Assembly: GCF_024679245.1 (NCBI RefSeq)
Contig: NC_090176.1
Coordinates: 22,060,793 to 22,124,792 of the forward strand
DNA: 64,000 nt
Source: Pseudorasbora parva
Lineage: Eukaryota > Chordata > Actinopteri > Cypriniformes > Gobionidae
Direction of reading: 5' to 3'
The notes under the pieces: model-generated
What the model was told of the DNA's origin: nothing
The model's database searches: none
Seen by the model: the letters and a program-made list of their open reading frames with translations, nothing else
Position numbers and translations under genes: made by a program
Shown here: in pieces, positions 40,732 to 53,672 of the stretch
Layout of the letters: the number at the start of each line of letters is the position of its first letter
Numbering within the stretch: position 1 is the stretch's first letter

Positions 40732-40956
40732 AAAATGCATCCATTCAGTGTATTGTCTCTATTGTTTCATGCTGCAAACTGCCCCCTTCAATTCCAGTCC
40801 CCCCAGCACACATTCACACCTCTCCGGCCGGGTTATGGCTCTAATTTGTATTATTTTGTCTTCATTGTAATTACCGACACCTCTCTATTCAAACTGTTCT
40901 GTTCAAACCTTATTACACTGATCAAACTTCTTACTTCACCTTCTTTGATGTGTTAG

Positions 40957-41180
40957 AATCAGGAAAAATGCAGTATCTATCAAAAGTGCTCCAAGGGAGG
41001 AACAGTGGTGAACCAGGGTCATGGGTGGCCAAGGCTCATTGATGCACGTGGGAACGAAGGCTGGCCTGTGTGGTCTGTTCAAACAGATGAGAGCTACTGT
41101 AGCTCAAATTGCTCAAGAAGTTAATACTGGTTCTGATAGAAAGGTGTCAGAATACACAGTGCATCATAGTTTTTTTGGAG
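40957..41180 (+). pseudogene. Tc1-like transposase fragment (N-terminal part)
   Basis: The segment reads in pieces like the DNA-binding half of a Tc1 transposase: GGTVVNQG early, then GQGSLMHVGTKAG in another frame, then RATVAQIAQEVN and GSDRKVSEYTVHHS around 41087-41170. At least one frameshift separates these parts. The catalytic half and both ends of the element are missing. The source family is distinct from the others in the window. Confidence 0.75.
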
Positions 41181-42968
41181 TAATGTTTTTATGGAAATGT
41201 TCCCTCTCTCTTCACTCTGCAGACTAAACACTATTATACCACAGTCTGATCTAATCAATCCTTTTCACCGTTTCTCTCAGACAGCCATCTAAACAGCCAT
41301 GTCATAATCTCATTACAGCGTGTGCATTAATAATGAAAAGTAGCCCAGGGAGAGCCCACAAGATCTGTGCCCTAGAGACTGTGCCAGAGGATCGCTGGGA
41401 GGTTTGCTGGTGCTGCGGGCGGTCGCTCAGACCTGCCAAGCCACTTTTGTCTTTAACAGCATGTTGAACTGTATGCTTTGTGATGCTGATTAAGACGTAA
41501 GTGGAGTCTGAGGAGATTGTGGATGGGATCTTAAACAGAAAAGTGTAGATGGGGCTAACAGACAGAGCGATCAGTGTCTGAGGATGGTGAACACATGGAG
41601 ATAGAGGCTGTGGGAAATGACATACCTTTCATCTTCTGACCAGTGTTTTCTTGTGTCATTTTCAGCTTGTCTGTAAATGAAATGCTGGTTGACCTCTTGT
41701 CACAAAAAGCCTACAGCAGGACCACACAGACAGAATGCTACCTAAATGTCTCTGGTGAATTTGAATTGAGTTGGCCACACTTAGGAAGTTTAATTGGGAC
41801 AACTAATTTAAAGAATTTACAAAAAAACTACAAAAGAATTTACTTAAAAAAACAACAACAAAGGAATTTCATTAGTGATTTAACACTAAGGTTTGCTATA
41901 AAACATTAATAAATTATTATTTTTAATTATTATTTTTAAATGAAATCCATAATCTTAGACAATTAATACAGCCACTTATAATTTTGTTACACAGCATCAC
42001 ATTCAGTTGTATTAAATATTAACATGTGTTATTATATAATATAATATATACTAACTGTTAAAGTATTTTTCCTATTTCTACAAAACAGTGGTTTTATTTC
42101 TTTAAAATAACATTTTATTCAGCTTCCTTAAATTTTAATTTTGGTTCCTTATTGCTGCCTTAATTCAGTTTAAAAGGCATTCTGAACTTAAACAGCATTG
42201 CATGTCAAGACGTTTGTTTTTGTTTCATCACAGTGGAATTTTGTTGGTCCAAAAACCCACTCCAAATAGCTGTATGTTAACCAATACATATGTTGTTTGG
42301 GGCTGTGATTTCCACACCACACATTGACAGTCGTCCTAACTAGGTGCATTCTAGCCTTTACTCAAGGACTCTGTGGTCTTGTCCGGATGAGGTAGGAAGT
42401 AAATGGCTAAGCCATACCTCTGAGCTCCTGGTTAACCTGCAGTGCAACAACATTTTCATCCCAGCATCCCAACCTCCTAAAACACTCTACACTACACTTT
42501 TTACACTCCCTCTTCCCACCCCCAACATTTCCTGTTAATTTTTATTGATTCAGATGTGTTTTCAGAATCTCATCCTCTCAAAATTGCAAGCTCTGTGTCC
42601 TCCTTTTTTATTCTGATAAATATTATAAGGGAAATGGAAAAGTTGGCTGGGGAATCCTCATTGATCCCCTCCTGTAATCTCATTAAGTCCCCATCACTGT
42701 TTCCTCTCCTGGCAGCCCTGCGTTCTGTTCCCCACAGGCCACCTCCTCCACAGACCTGCTCTTACTGTCGTTAACATTAAAAGGGCCACATTATACTTAT
42801 ACTCTGTACTTCTGTACTGTTTTATTTTCCCCCAAAGTCCACTTAAGATGTTTCTTGCACCAAAACCCTGCTAATTTAGTCCTACACAAACATTGTCTAG
42901 CTCTACAGTACGTCGGCCGTTTGGTTTCCGCAACGGTCTGTTCACTGTTCACGTGATGCAATTTCTGT

Positions 42969-43372
42969 CACTGTAAAAAAAAAAAAAAAAAAAAAAAAAA
43001 ATGTTGGTTTAACTTAAAAAAGTAAGTAACCTGGTTGCCTTCAAATTTTAATTTTATTGAAATTAAAAATTTGAGTTGATACAATGAAGGAAATTTGTTT
43101 AATACATAGAAACTCAAAATATTTCTGTATCTGAACCGCATAAAAATTGTGATAAATCATGAAAATAGCACTATTTGGCATGTTTCACTGCGTCATCAGA
43201 AATAAAACACACACAATTACACAATATGCTTACAAAATATTTGAATATTATTTTAATAAAGGTTGTCGAATCTCAAAAAATGTTCATTGTATTAACTCAA
43301 AATTTTAATTTCAATGAACTCAAAATTTTAAGGCAACCATGTAACTTTTTTTCTAAATAATTTTTTACAGTG
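42969..43372. mobile_element. Short inverted-repeat element with CACTGTAAAAA ends
   Basis: Left cactgtaaaaaaaa and right ttttttacagtg are inverted. Inner arms also pair (ggttgccttcaaattttaat against caaaattttaaggcaacc). The left end carries an A homopolymer of about 27 bases. It is related by its ends to the element at 23663-25349. Confidence 0.7.
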
Positions 43373-43669
43373 TACACAGTTGTCCATGTACAACACAGAA
43401 TGCGCAAGGTGAATGTCAAGACAGAAAAGTCCAATAGGTTGCAAAACGCGCACAATACATTGTGATGTACTGTGCATTAGTAAAAAAAAAAAAGACATCG
43501 AAACAAAGTAGCATATCATTCTCTTTTGTTTTGGTTCTTGTTCTAAACTTTGCATGGAATGGTAGATCCGCTACTTTTTTTCTTTTATCCAAGCAAATGT
43601 TCTGTAAATGACATGACTCAGTGCTGCCCTCTGATGTCTGGTCGTCAGATGTAGCTTAAGCATCTTGAA

Positions 43670-43972
43670 TTGCGAGAAAGCACTTTCAACACTTTTTCCA
43701 AGGAAGGCGATCGGCCGGAGCTTTAAGTTTTAAATATGGATATTGTTTTCTTACACAAACACAGCGATTCGCTTCAGAAGTCCCCAGAGCCATGTGGAAC
43801 ACCTTATTTGATTTTTATGGACTTCAAAAACAACTGCACTTATAATGCTTGAACTAGCCAGGACTTTTTAAATATAACTCAGATTATATTTATCTGAAAT
43901 AATATTGTAAATTACACCTAGGGTGGCTTGAGGGTGAGTAAATCATGGGCTAATTTTCCTTTTTAAAGGGGT
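43670..43972. repeat. Partial copy of the 12440-13047 MITE family
   Basis: It shares ttttaaatatggatattg and tatggacttcaaaaac with the earlier copy, and ends gagggtgagtaaatcatggg close to the next element. The left end is missing or too diverged to see. Confidence 0.55.
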
Positions 43973-44738
43973 ACTTCAGCGCTGGGAAGATGAATCTGTA
44001 TTTGAACTGGGTCATCAATGCAGTAGAAATGTGAAATTATTTTTGAATTTGGTGCTTTCTAGACTGAGAAAAGACAGAAAATGTATTTTTGTCCCATGGG
44101 GATGAAAGACTACAATTCCCAGAATGCTTCGCTGCCCTGTGCCATTCCCCAACGCCACCAACTTGATTACAGTGACTGAGTTAGAGAAGACACTACAATT
44201 AAAAACTGAACGTGTCTGTTCAATATAAGGAGTGAGTCACCGCACGAGTATCACAGCACTGAGCACTAACTGCAAGAGTGATGAGAGCTGAGGTAATCGA
44301 GACTACACTCGCGGCATACATTCACAACGCGAGTTCAGTCTGGCGCGTTTCAATTCATGCCTTTACAAGCTTAACTTTCATAGAAATTAATTTGAGAAGT
44401 TAAAAGACTTACATTGCACACCATTGCTCCGTTTAAATGATTGCCTGCCAGCTGAGCTCTCCCTGCAAGCTGAGTGTAATCTCCCATCCCCCATGCACGA
44501 GTTCAAAACATGCGGAAATGGCTCCCTCTGCTGGCTGTAGTCTTTAGCCTTTGGGCAAACATTCCTCCTATGATGCAAAAATCGTCAATTTGCATCATAG
44601 GAGGAATTTTTCTAGAAATAAAATGCATAAATCTCTTGTCTCAGGGAGATATGAGAGGAGAAAGCACAATAATTTGAATATACTCCAGGGTTTCTACTGA
44701 TACAAAGCCATATGCTAATCGCTGAAGTAACCCTTTAA
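43973..44738. mobile_element. MITE with TTAAAGGGKTACTTCAGC ends (copy 2)
   Basis: The ends ttaaaggggtacttcagc and the inverse of gctgaagtaaccctttaa match at 17 of 18 positions. Long stretches are shared with copy 1 at 21642-22446, in the same orientation. Non-coding. Confidence 0.85.
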
Positions 44739-44934
44739 GTGAACTATGCCTTTCAGTATTAATTTCAATATATATTTTAAAAAAATTATCTTTTCAGCTA
44801 TAGATAAAGGCTTAAAGCAGTTTGGAACTGTTTTTCTTTGTGGAATCTTTGTGTTAGACCTAATAAAATATATAAACACAAGACAATATTACATGTCGAA
44901 TTTACATGAAGAGACAAGAAGCCGTGTAATAAGC

Positions 44935-45057
44935 GGGATAATGTACACCCAGCCGGTTTTTATCGCAGAATAAACCCCTTCAGACGCTTCGCGTTGGGAT
45001 CCTGATCACTCTGTTGGGGTTTATTTAGTTATACGACCGGCTGGGTGTACATGATCC
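44935..45057. repeat. Imperfect stem-loop, gggataatgtacacccagcc
   Basis: The left arm gggataatgtacacccagcc plus ggt is inverted at the right as accggctgggtgtacatgat plus ccc, with a loop of about 75 bp. Probably a remnant of a dispersed repeat. Confidence 0.75.
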
Positions 45058-45190
45058 CTTACATATGTCTTCGCCTAGCAAGGAAGTGCATGTTTCTGTG
45101 TGAGTTTGTGCTTAGAATGACTCGAAAGTCTAGTAGTCTGTGATCCACATTTGTTTCGTTTTTAATACCCATTTTTTCTCTGTAACAATT

Positions 45191-46548
45191 TTAAAGGGGA
45201 CCTATTATGCAAATGTGCCCAAATATGCCCCTTTCACAATATGTGTGTATCCCTTGAAATGCAAATGAGCTGTGACTCCCCGCCGCCTTTCCAGAAGAGG
45301 GAAGAGCCTTTAAAGTTCATGCTTCAGATACACCAGCAACAACAAAACTGGAGAATCTCACGCAGTTCAGAAACAACTTTTGTGCAAATCCAGCATTAAA
45401 CGGTTGATGAATTGAGAAATCAACTTTTGATATATAAAAGGTCATTGTAATATAAGAATATCCTCTAAGTTCCCGAGCTGAAAACATCCTTGTTAGTAAA
45501 AAAACATTTTTTTCTAGACACCAGGCCCAGAAAACGAGGCTCTCTAATCAATGACGTATTAGGCGGGTACAACGCCGCCTCTATGTGTAGACTGCTTCTG
45601 TAGCTCCGCCCACCGACTCGTGGAGCTAAACTGATCGCGTTACCGAGCAATAAACACGCCGAAGATAGCAAGATAATCGTTTGTAACCAAGACACAGGAC
45701 GACACTAGATTTGCATACATATTGAGATTAAAACACAATGCTGTGCCTTCTATACTGGATACGACAGGAACACTTATGTAAGTAAAACATGATGTTTTGT
45801 GCGATAGTAATGCATTGTTACAGATCATATTGATTATGTGTGACGTGTCTAACAGAGCATACCTTAGCACGCTGTCACAGGCTGGAGAATAACTTATTTG
45901 TTGGTTCCTTGCGATCCGAGATCAGACTCTCAGGGCTTGCAAAGCCCAGCTTCCCAGGGCTATCTGTTTTCCAGATGGGCAACCAAAACCTAAGCACGTC
46001 AGCAGGCCGATGAATCTTAACGGCCATCAAAACCCAGCGTTCAGGAGAGACCAGTGTAGAAAATAGCCTATTAGTTATGATGTTTTTGAATGTAAAAACC
46101 ATGCGAATGTCATAATTTGACTTCAGACAACTGTATATATATATAAAAATCCAGTTCATGACACATTTAAACTGACCCTTTGTGAAGCAGTCCGGCGTAA
46201 AATGATTTGCACAAATAACACTTTAATGACTTTCTTCAGCACATCTCCTTCATAAATGAAAATCAACTACGGTGTCCTCAGTGGCTCAGATGGCAGGAGT
46301 CTATTCAAAAATTGCGGATTGCTGCGGCTCACTCTGGGTGGGATCTGTGCTAATAGGGCAGGTCGTCACCAGTAATGGAACAACTCTTATGGAGAGACTG
46401 TTTCTGATTTATGGGGATTATAAAAAAATAAATAAAAAATTAATAGGTTGATTTTTACCATTTCAGGCTGGTTGTTTACACACTGTATACACACATCAGT
46501 GTTCAAACACCATGTAAAAGTGAATTTTGCACAATAGGTCCCTTTTAA
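45191..46548. mobile_element. Non-autonomous transposon, 'ttaaaggggacctattatgc' ends
   Basis: The left end ttaaaggggacctattatgc is inverted at the right as gcacaataggtcccttttaa. Its middle is occupied by the nested MITE at 45396-46170. The ends are widespread in fish genomes. No transposase is present. Confidence 0.75.
45396..46170 (-). mobile_element. MITE with TTAAAGG ends (copy B), nested and inverted to copy A
   Basis: Read on the minus strand it starts ttaaatgtgtcatgaactgg and ends aattcatcaaccgtttaa, the same order as copy A at 32266-32784. It is longer because it keeps internal sequence missing from copy A. The open frame at 45465-45695 nearly repeats the one in copy A, which shows it is repeat-derived. 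Confidence 0.8.
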
Positions 46549-47349
46549 AAGTTGGCAAGTGTATGATGCCTAATGTTTTTAAAATCATGTAGTGTATTCT
46601 AGCCTTTGGTCTTCTACATATTTCCCAGTCACCTCAGACAATTCTTAACATTAAAACATGAATGTTTAAACATAACAGTGCTGAACAGGTCCCCTCTATT
46701 CCAGTGGAGACGTGACTTCTTGGCCTTCTCCATAATTGCTGTTTTCAGACCTTCAGACCCTCAGGGCCTAAAAAAAATAATACACACACACCTTTATTTA
46801 CAATATTTTATGTGAGCGGTTTGCTTTCCTAATGATCCACAGTTAACCAAATGCCGGCAACATGTGCAGTATCCGAACAGGCCATTAAAAGACCCATCTG
46901 ATGCACTGCACTCTGCCTCTCTCCAGCATTCGAAATCTGCCAATCGAATTAACATATTTCATAGTGGCGCTTCAGGCCTGGGGGCAAGATAATGAAATGA
47001 ATTACCATTCTGTTTTTTTCTCTCTGGGGAAAAGAGACAGAAAATCTGTAACATCTGTGCGAGTGGCTTAAATCCTTCATGCCACTGACATCTAGACTAA
47101 TCAGATGAATCAAGAGCACTTCCAGGAGCAGATTCTTGCGCTGTTTTCATCTCTTTGTTCTCTTCCTTCCTCCAAAAGCTGAGTCTCAATGTGGTATTTG
47201 TTTTGTGATGAATGCCAAAGCTGGCATAACGATCGGCCTGCTATTTGAAAGTCTTTACCTATCCCGGCGCTCAGATTTGCTTCTTCTGTTTCCATAATTC
47301 ACAAACAGAATCGATACGGTGACACGGCTTCTCTCATTTTCTCGCGCAG

Positions 47350-47482
47350 GAGTTCCAGGAAGCACGGCGAATTCTCAATCGATCCTTTGATAGCTGCGTG
47401 GGACAGGCAGGGCACCTCGGCCAATCAGACGGCAGCATTCAGCCCCCCATGGTGATGAACAGCATCTATGAGCGATGTGCGG
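47350..47482 (+). CDS. pard3b: pard3b exon: post-PDZ3 linker
   Basis: A 133-bp exon follows acceptor tttctcgcgcag and ends at a strong donor, gcgg|gtgagtga. Entering in phase 0, it reads EFQEARRILNRSFDSC, continues through GQAGHLGQSDGSIQPP, and ends MVMNSIYERCAG with one base left over. It is open throughout, GC-richer than its surroundings and free of repeats. The content (basic helix-like start, then a Ser/Gln/Pro-rich low-complexity stretch) fits the disordered region after PDZ3 in Par-3 proteins. I recognise no catalytic motif or named domain. The assignment rests on position, strand, phase compatibility with the flanking exons and consensus splice sites rather than on strong family similarity. 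Confidence 0.78.
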
Positions 47483-47788
47483 GTGAGTGATGGGCTCGCT
47501 GTGTCTTTATCTCACAGTCGGTCTGTGCGGCAATGAGACTTTCAAGGAGAAGGCCACCCAGATATCTAGTGCTAATATATTTCTGTCGTCTGCAGAGCAT
47601 TTGCTCTCAGATTGCCTTTTCATCAGCTAGACTGATAAAGTTTGACTCCTCATGTTGACTTAACAACCAAACAAATAATACTTTCGATATCCAAACACAA
47701 AATTATATGTACAGAAATAAAAGCAAAACATGGTCATGCTAATGTGTGACTTGACAAAGGCATTAAATGGATCAAAAGTAACCATCTA

Positions 47789-48094
47789 GGTAACACTTTA
47801 GAATGATGGTCATTAGTTAACTACATTAGTTATCACGGACTAATGAACTGCACTTATAAAGCATTTATTCATCTTTGTTAATGTTAATTTCAACATTTGC
47901 TAATACATTATTAAAATCTTGCTAACATTAGTTAATGCACTGTGAACTAACATGAACAAACCATGAACAGCTGAATTTTTATTAACTAACGTTAACAAAG
48001 ATGCAAAAATATAGTAACAAATGAACTGCTCATGGTTAGTTTATTTTAATACATTAACTATGTTAACTAATGACCATTATTTTAAAGTGTCACC
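47789..48094. mobile_element. MITE with GGTAACACTTTA ends
   Basis: The left ggtaacactttagaatgatg and gtcattagttaacta are inverted at the right as gttaactaatgac and cattattttaaagtgtcacc. Inner arms pair too. 306 bp, non-coding. Confidence 0.8.
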
Positions 48095-48172
48095 ACAGTC
48101 TGTTTGAAATAAATGTTAATTTTTTACTTTCTATTCATCAAATAATCATTATAAACAAAATCTGTCACAGTT

Positions 48173-48177
<5 letters not shown>

Positions 48178-48247
<70 letters not shown>
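48178..48247. repeat. (TA)n microsatellite
   Basis: About 70 bp of pure TA, followed by a short ataatataat run. Confidence 0.95.
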
Positions 48248-48253
<6 letters not shown>

Positions 48254-51200
48254 ATATAATATAATTTAATAGAACACAGTTCAATTTAATCCTTAGAAAA
48301 TCTCAAAATTACTATCCATTGTTTATACTGTACATTTTACTGTAATAGTTTGATGATATTCACTTGTAGCGTTTAAAATGGCTGATTTGAAATTTTAGTG
48401 GTTTTTATTTTGTATTATATTTAGCCTAAATTATATAGAATTGTAATATTGTCCTTTATCGATTATCCAACATAACATGATGACAATTGTCAGCCTAGTA
48501 TTTTATTTTATGGATTGACTTGCCTCATGAGGGCAGAAATATATTGAGGCCTTTTAAATGCGGCTAACTAAGAGAAATTGCCTGAGTCTGTTCATGTGCC
48601 ATACTGGAAATATGTTTGTACATGAATGTCTGCCACTATCGATTCAATGTGCTTGTCATACATGTGCTATCTTTCTTTGTCTTTCTTTCTCTCTCTTTCA
48701 TGCCTGGAAAGACTCTTTTATCACAGCTGTATTAGGCACTGGAAGTTTAACTCGTCTGAGAATTGGGGCACATTTGCAATTCTTTTCATGTGAAATGCCT
48801 GTGTGCATAGCCTGTCGTGTGGACGATCCCTTTAACCGAACATGAAAGACTAACACTCCTCCTGCAGGATTTCAACACAACTAGAGACAGACAGTTTCGG
48901 AAGAGAAGGAGGCTTAAAATGGAGCTGCCGCCTTCACTCGCCTGCCGCTTTTCCAGAGGAGCGCATTTCGCACACACTGTACTCATTGGGATTCCCAGTG
49001 AGCGCGATGCGAAGAAATAATACAAATAGTCCAATATCAGCTGCATCAGCTGCATATCTCCCCTCCATGACACCACACACTTCTCCCCGTTGTTTATTTC
49101 CTTGATAGACCGAAGCGCTCACATTCATAAATATATGCAGTTCAGAAATATTCCTTTCTGACAGAAAGTAGTTCTAGGTACGGTTGCCTTGTAAGCCAAG
49201 AAAATATGTCAGCAAGGAGAGCGGGAAAAAGGAAACCGAGCCCTCCGCTCATGCTGTGATTGTGTGTTTGCATTGGTTTCTCTCTCCCTGACCTTGAAAT
49301 CATTAAGTTGATGTACGCTTTATCTAGGCCATGTTTCCACCGGCGGAACAGTAATGCGGTCCGCTCGCAACATAACAAACTATTTAAAATGCATAAGGCC
49401 CTCATCAAGAGAGTGCTGATATTTTTTAGCATGGCATATCCATTTGGGCTGAGGGAAGTAATTTACTGGTAGTTGTTTGAGCTGTAAATGAAAGCTAATG
49501 ATTTCGTACATATGTATGTGTATTGTGTTTGCTTTTGAAGTGGTGCTTCTCGGGAGAATCGCTCTAATTATAACCCTGCATATCAGTGGGCCGGGAGCTG
49601 AGGAGAGGGCGGAAGTGTGGGTTGATATGAATATTACTGTTTCTGAACTCTGTCCATCTCTCGTGTGGGACGAGTTTTTCTCTGCCCTATAACGCCTTCA
49701 TGAGAAGATGAACTTTGAGTTTATGGAGTTTAAATAATGAATATTTGTGTTTATTTGCTTTATCTCAGGCCTTTTTTTGCTATCCTTTACAAAAAAGCAC
49801 ATGCAGTGATGTATCAGATGCTAATACTGTGCTATTTTATACTGTGGTACTGAATGATTGCCATAGGACTGAATGATTGCCGTATTCATATATACAGTAT
49901 ATTCTGAGGAAAGCAGAGAGAAAACAAGTAAGAAGTAGGAAAACTATGGGCCCTATCATACAGTACATCCAGTGAGATGTGGCACCAAGCACGACACAAT
50001 AGTTTTTTTGTTAGTTTCAGCGTGACGCAGTTACCATTTTCACGTCCAGCTCTACATTGTTTAAATGGAAAATGCAAAAACATTGAAAATCTGTTTGCCC
50101 ATGCCGGTGTGAAAATGAGGTGTGTTCAGGCGCATTGTTGGCGTGGAGATAATTGACTGCGCCATTGACCAACAAAAACCTGTTCTAAAATCAATAGCAC
50201 ATTACTTTTTTGTGTTATTTAAAGAGTATGTTAGTAATGTGTGCCTATAGGCAGGTCCATAAAGTGCGTACACTTTGCTTATTACACAAAGGGATGCGTA
50301 GCAGCACATAAACATTTTTAAACATTAAAAATAAAATGATTCTGCTCTGGAGAAGCATTTTTTTTTCCCGCTTGCCAATTCCGCCAAGGCGCGAGCACAA
50401 CTGGCTTTTAACTGGAATGGGAGAAGAGACTGATTGGTTTATTGCACGTTACGCCCAAAACACACCCATGACTCATTAAGAGAATAGGTACAACCCTTTT
50501 AGACCACGCATTCCGACAAAATCCGTCGTTAAACTAGCAAATGTGGATTCGGACAAACCCTAAATGCACTTTTGTCGTGCGCTATAGACCATACACTCAG
50601 ATCATCATTGGAATGCATGGGCAGCTAAATGTGTATGTGCTTACCACTTTGCCACAGAAAAATACTAAAAATTCAAATAATTGTTGGAGAGGTTCCCTTA
50701 TCTCTCGTTCCTTGCATGCCTTCTGTTAAAACTAGCTATTTGTGGTGACACCTGTAAAAGTCTTGGAGTTGGATCTCACTCGGCGGCCATCTTACCTATT
50801 CCCCTCATCAGTTATTTATAGTCAAGCTAGTCCAGTTCCTTTTTGGAAGTAGAAGAACGGGAGAAGATCTAACTTTTTGGTAACATCTCTAATTCCTGTC
50901 AGATGTTAAATAGACATGTATAAAATGTCTTTAAGATGTTTCTGATTTAGAATGTATGTAAAACAATAGATGTTTTCTATGTGAAGCGATCTTTAAAAGT
51001 GTGTGCTTGTCCTATCTGGTATGTAAAAAAGAAAAAAAATCTGTATCAAAAAAACAAACAAAAATTTGTATTAAGTTCAGCTAATGCATATGTTTTGTAG
51101 AGTAATTTAGACTGCAGTTATTCGAGGAATTTGATGACTTTGCCAAGGCAATTGTCTTTTAACTAAAAACTAAACCACTTCAATTACCACAGCGGCTGCA

Positions 51201-52420
51201 CTGAGCGTTTACAATTTTTTAACACAATATTTTCATTACAGCAAATTCCTCATGTTCACATAGTAACACTCATGCAGCAAAGCCTCCCCTGTTCCGCTTA
51301 CTGTCATTATGAATATTGTTTGCAGATGTGAAATATTATATCTGTCCAGTATCTGTGGTAATAGATTCATACCCAGCCCTCTCGGAGAGAAACATGGCTT
51401 TTATTTCAGTTAATGTTTTACATAAGGAGGTGTTTTGCTATTGCAGGCGAAAGGTCTGGTAGCACACACCGTTTAGGATTAATAACCCTGTTTTAGCTGG
51501 AAGAGCCATTGATCCATCATCTTCTGAAGGAACAACTTATTTCATTTCGGCTACGCCACACTTTAGCAGATAAATAATCGTGAGCGTGTATGGCTGCAAA
51601 TGTGTGTACGCGTGTTTGTGTGCCACACGCATCCATTTTTTCATTCACTCTAACATCAGTTCATCTCTCAAGTGTGTGTATGTTCATGTGTGTGTGCACG
51701 CTTACATCTGTGTGCATGATGTATTATGGCAGTTGTGCAGCACACAAACAGATGAGATATATAATACTAATAAGCAGTCATCCCAGTGCAGTCTGATGAG
51801 TAATGATGAAGTTCTGCTGGGTGGGGCGCTCTGATCTATGTGATTGTCAGGACCGATATCCAGCTCCACTCCGCCAAAACACAGACACTCCATCAAGAAG
51901 ACAGAGAACAACGTGCTATCCATATCCCAGCAGCCTACAGGAAAAAAGTTACAAATCTAACAAGTTTGTATGTTATTTAGCTTTATTAATGTTCATTTAT
52001 TTCATTTGTTTGTCCACCAAATCAAGTTAAACACTTTTTCATGTGTTCATGTGACAACAACAGTTCTGTCGTTCTGAATCAAATTGTTTAAATACTTGTT
52101 TATATATATTTAAAAAAAAAAGTAATCTATTTTGTTCATGTATTTATTTATTTTTTTACAGCCATCATACATTTTGTTAGCTTTCGTGTGCAGTTGACTG
52201 TACTAAAGGAAATGATGTAGGAAATTATTAAAAGAGGATAGTCTTTCTCTTTAACTATTCCCTTTATATAGCCTTTGTTTTGTTCTGCACTATTTAGCCT
52301 AACTGACATTAATAAGGTCTTTGTGTCTTTGTCATGTGGGGCTTTAGAGACAGTAGTTGAAAACAACATCAACTAGATCATGATAATTCTGGGTAATGCT
52401 CACAAACTGTCCTTGCGTTT

Positions 52421-52422
<2 letters not shown>

Positions 52423-52511
<89 letters not shown>

Positions 52512-52530
52512 CCACACACACACACACACA
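52423..52530. repeat. (CA)n microsatellite
   Basis: More than 100 bp of CA repeats with a ccccac interruption near 52509, ending close to the left side of the Tc1 relic. Confidence 0.96.
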
Positions 52531-52621
52531 CAGAGAAACAGCTCAATGTTTTTTTCTTCAGCAGGTGGTTTTAAGAATAATTCTACGTGGCATTGATTCA
52601 GCAAGGTGCTGAAAGCATTCT

Positions 52622-53379
52622 TTAGAAATGTTGGCCCATATTGATAGGATAGCATCTTGCAGTTGATGGATATTTGTGGGATGCACATCCAGGGCACACA
52701 TCCCAAAGATGCTCTATTGGGTTGAGATCAGGTGACTGTAGGGGCCATTGTAGTTCATTGAACTCATTGTCATGTTCAAGAAAACAATTTGAAATTATTC
52801 GAGCTTTGTGACATGGTGCATTATCCTGCTGGAAGTAGCCATCAGAGGATGGGTACATGGGTGTCATAAAGGGATGGACATGGTCACAAACAATGCTCAG
52901 GTAGGCAGTGGCATTTAAACGATGCCCAATTGGCACTAAGGGGCCTAAAGTATGCCAAGAAAACATCCCCCACACCATTACACCACCACCACCAGCCTGC
53001 ACAGTGGTAACAAGGCATAATAGATCCATGTTTTCATTCTGTTTACGCCAAGTCACAGGTCTGTGACTCTGCCATCTAAATGTCTCAAAAGAAATCGAGA
53101 CTCATCAGACCAGGCAACATTTTTCCAGTCTTCAGCTGTCCAATTTTGGTGGGCCCGTGCAAATTTTAGCCTCTTCTTCCTATTTGTAGTGGAGATGAGT
53201 GGTACCCGGTGGGGTCTTCTGCTGTTGTAGCCCATCCGCCTCAAGGTTGTGCGTGTTGTGGCTTCACAAATGCTTTGCTGCATACCTCGGTTGTAATGAG
53301 TGGTTATTTCAGTCAAAGTTGCTCTTCTATCGGCACATTCTGCTCTGACCTCTAGCATCAATAAGGCATTTTCGCCCAC
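52622..53379 (-). pseudogene. Tc1-like transposase pseudogene (split copy)
   Basis: Two overlapping minus-strand frames carry the family's parts. 53053-53379 reads the central region, RATLTEITTHYNRGMQQS then NVAWSDESRF with the first catalytic Asp. 52622-53056 carries GGGGVMVWGMFSWHT, YFQQDNAPCHKA with the second Asp, and LNPIEHLWD with the Glu. A frameshift near 53055 separates them. After LWD the frame leaves the family consensus, and the N-terminal DNA-binding part is cut off by the insertion at 53430. Not functional. Confidence 0.88.
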
Positions 53380-53452
53380 AGGACTGCCACATACTGGATG
53401 TTTTCCCTTTTCACACCATTATTTGTAAATTTGTCTTTGCTTTCATCCTTGT

Positions 53453-53454
53453 CG

Positions 53455-53513
<59 letters not shown>
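53453..53513. repeat. (CAT)n microsatellite
   Basis: About 20 pure cat units within the poly(A)-tailed insert. Confidence 0.96.
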
Positions 53514-53514
<1 letters not shown>

Positions 53515-53672
53515 ACTATTATTATTGCTGTTTTGGAACTTCAAACCTGGTTTTCATTGTCACCACTACTACTATAGTAAAATCGATTGATTATTTCTAA
53601 TTTTCCCCCTAATCTTTTCATGTGTTTTTAATGCACCACAATGTAGAAGAGAAATGTGTGCATGTATGTATA

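Noticed and set aside
48817..49020. Possible exon with an acceptor-like ctcctgcag and a basic peptide (RDRQFRKRRRLKM)
   Set aside because: No family match and no convincing in-phase donor; the exons at 47350 and 63377 already join in phase without it.
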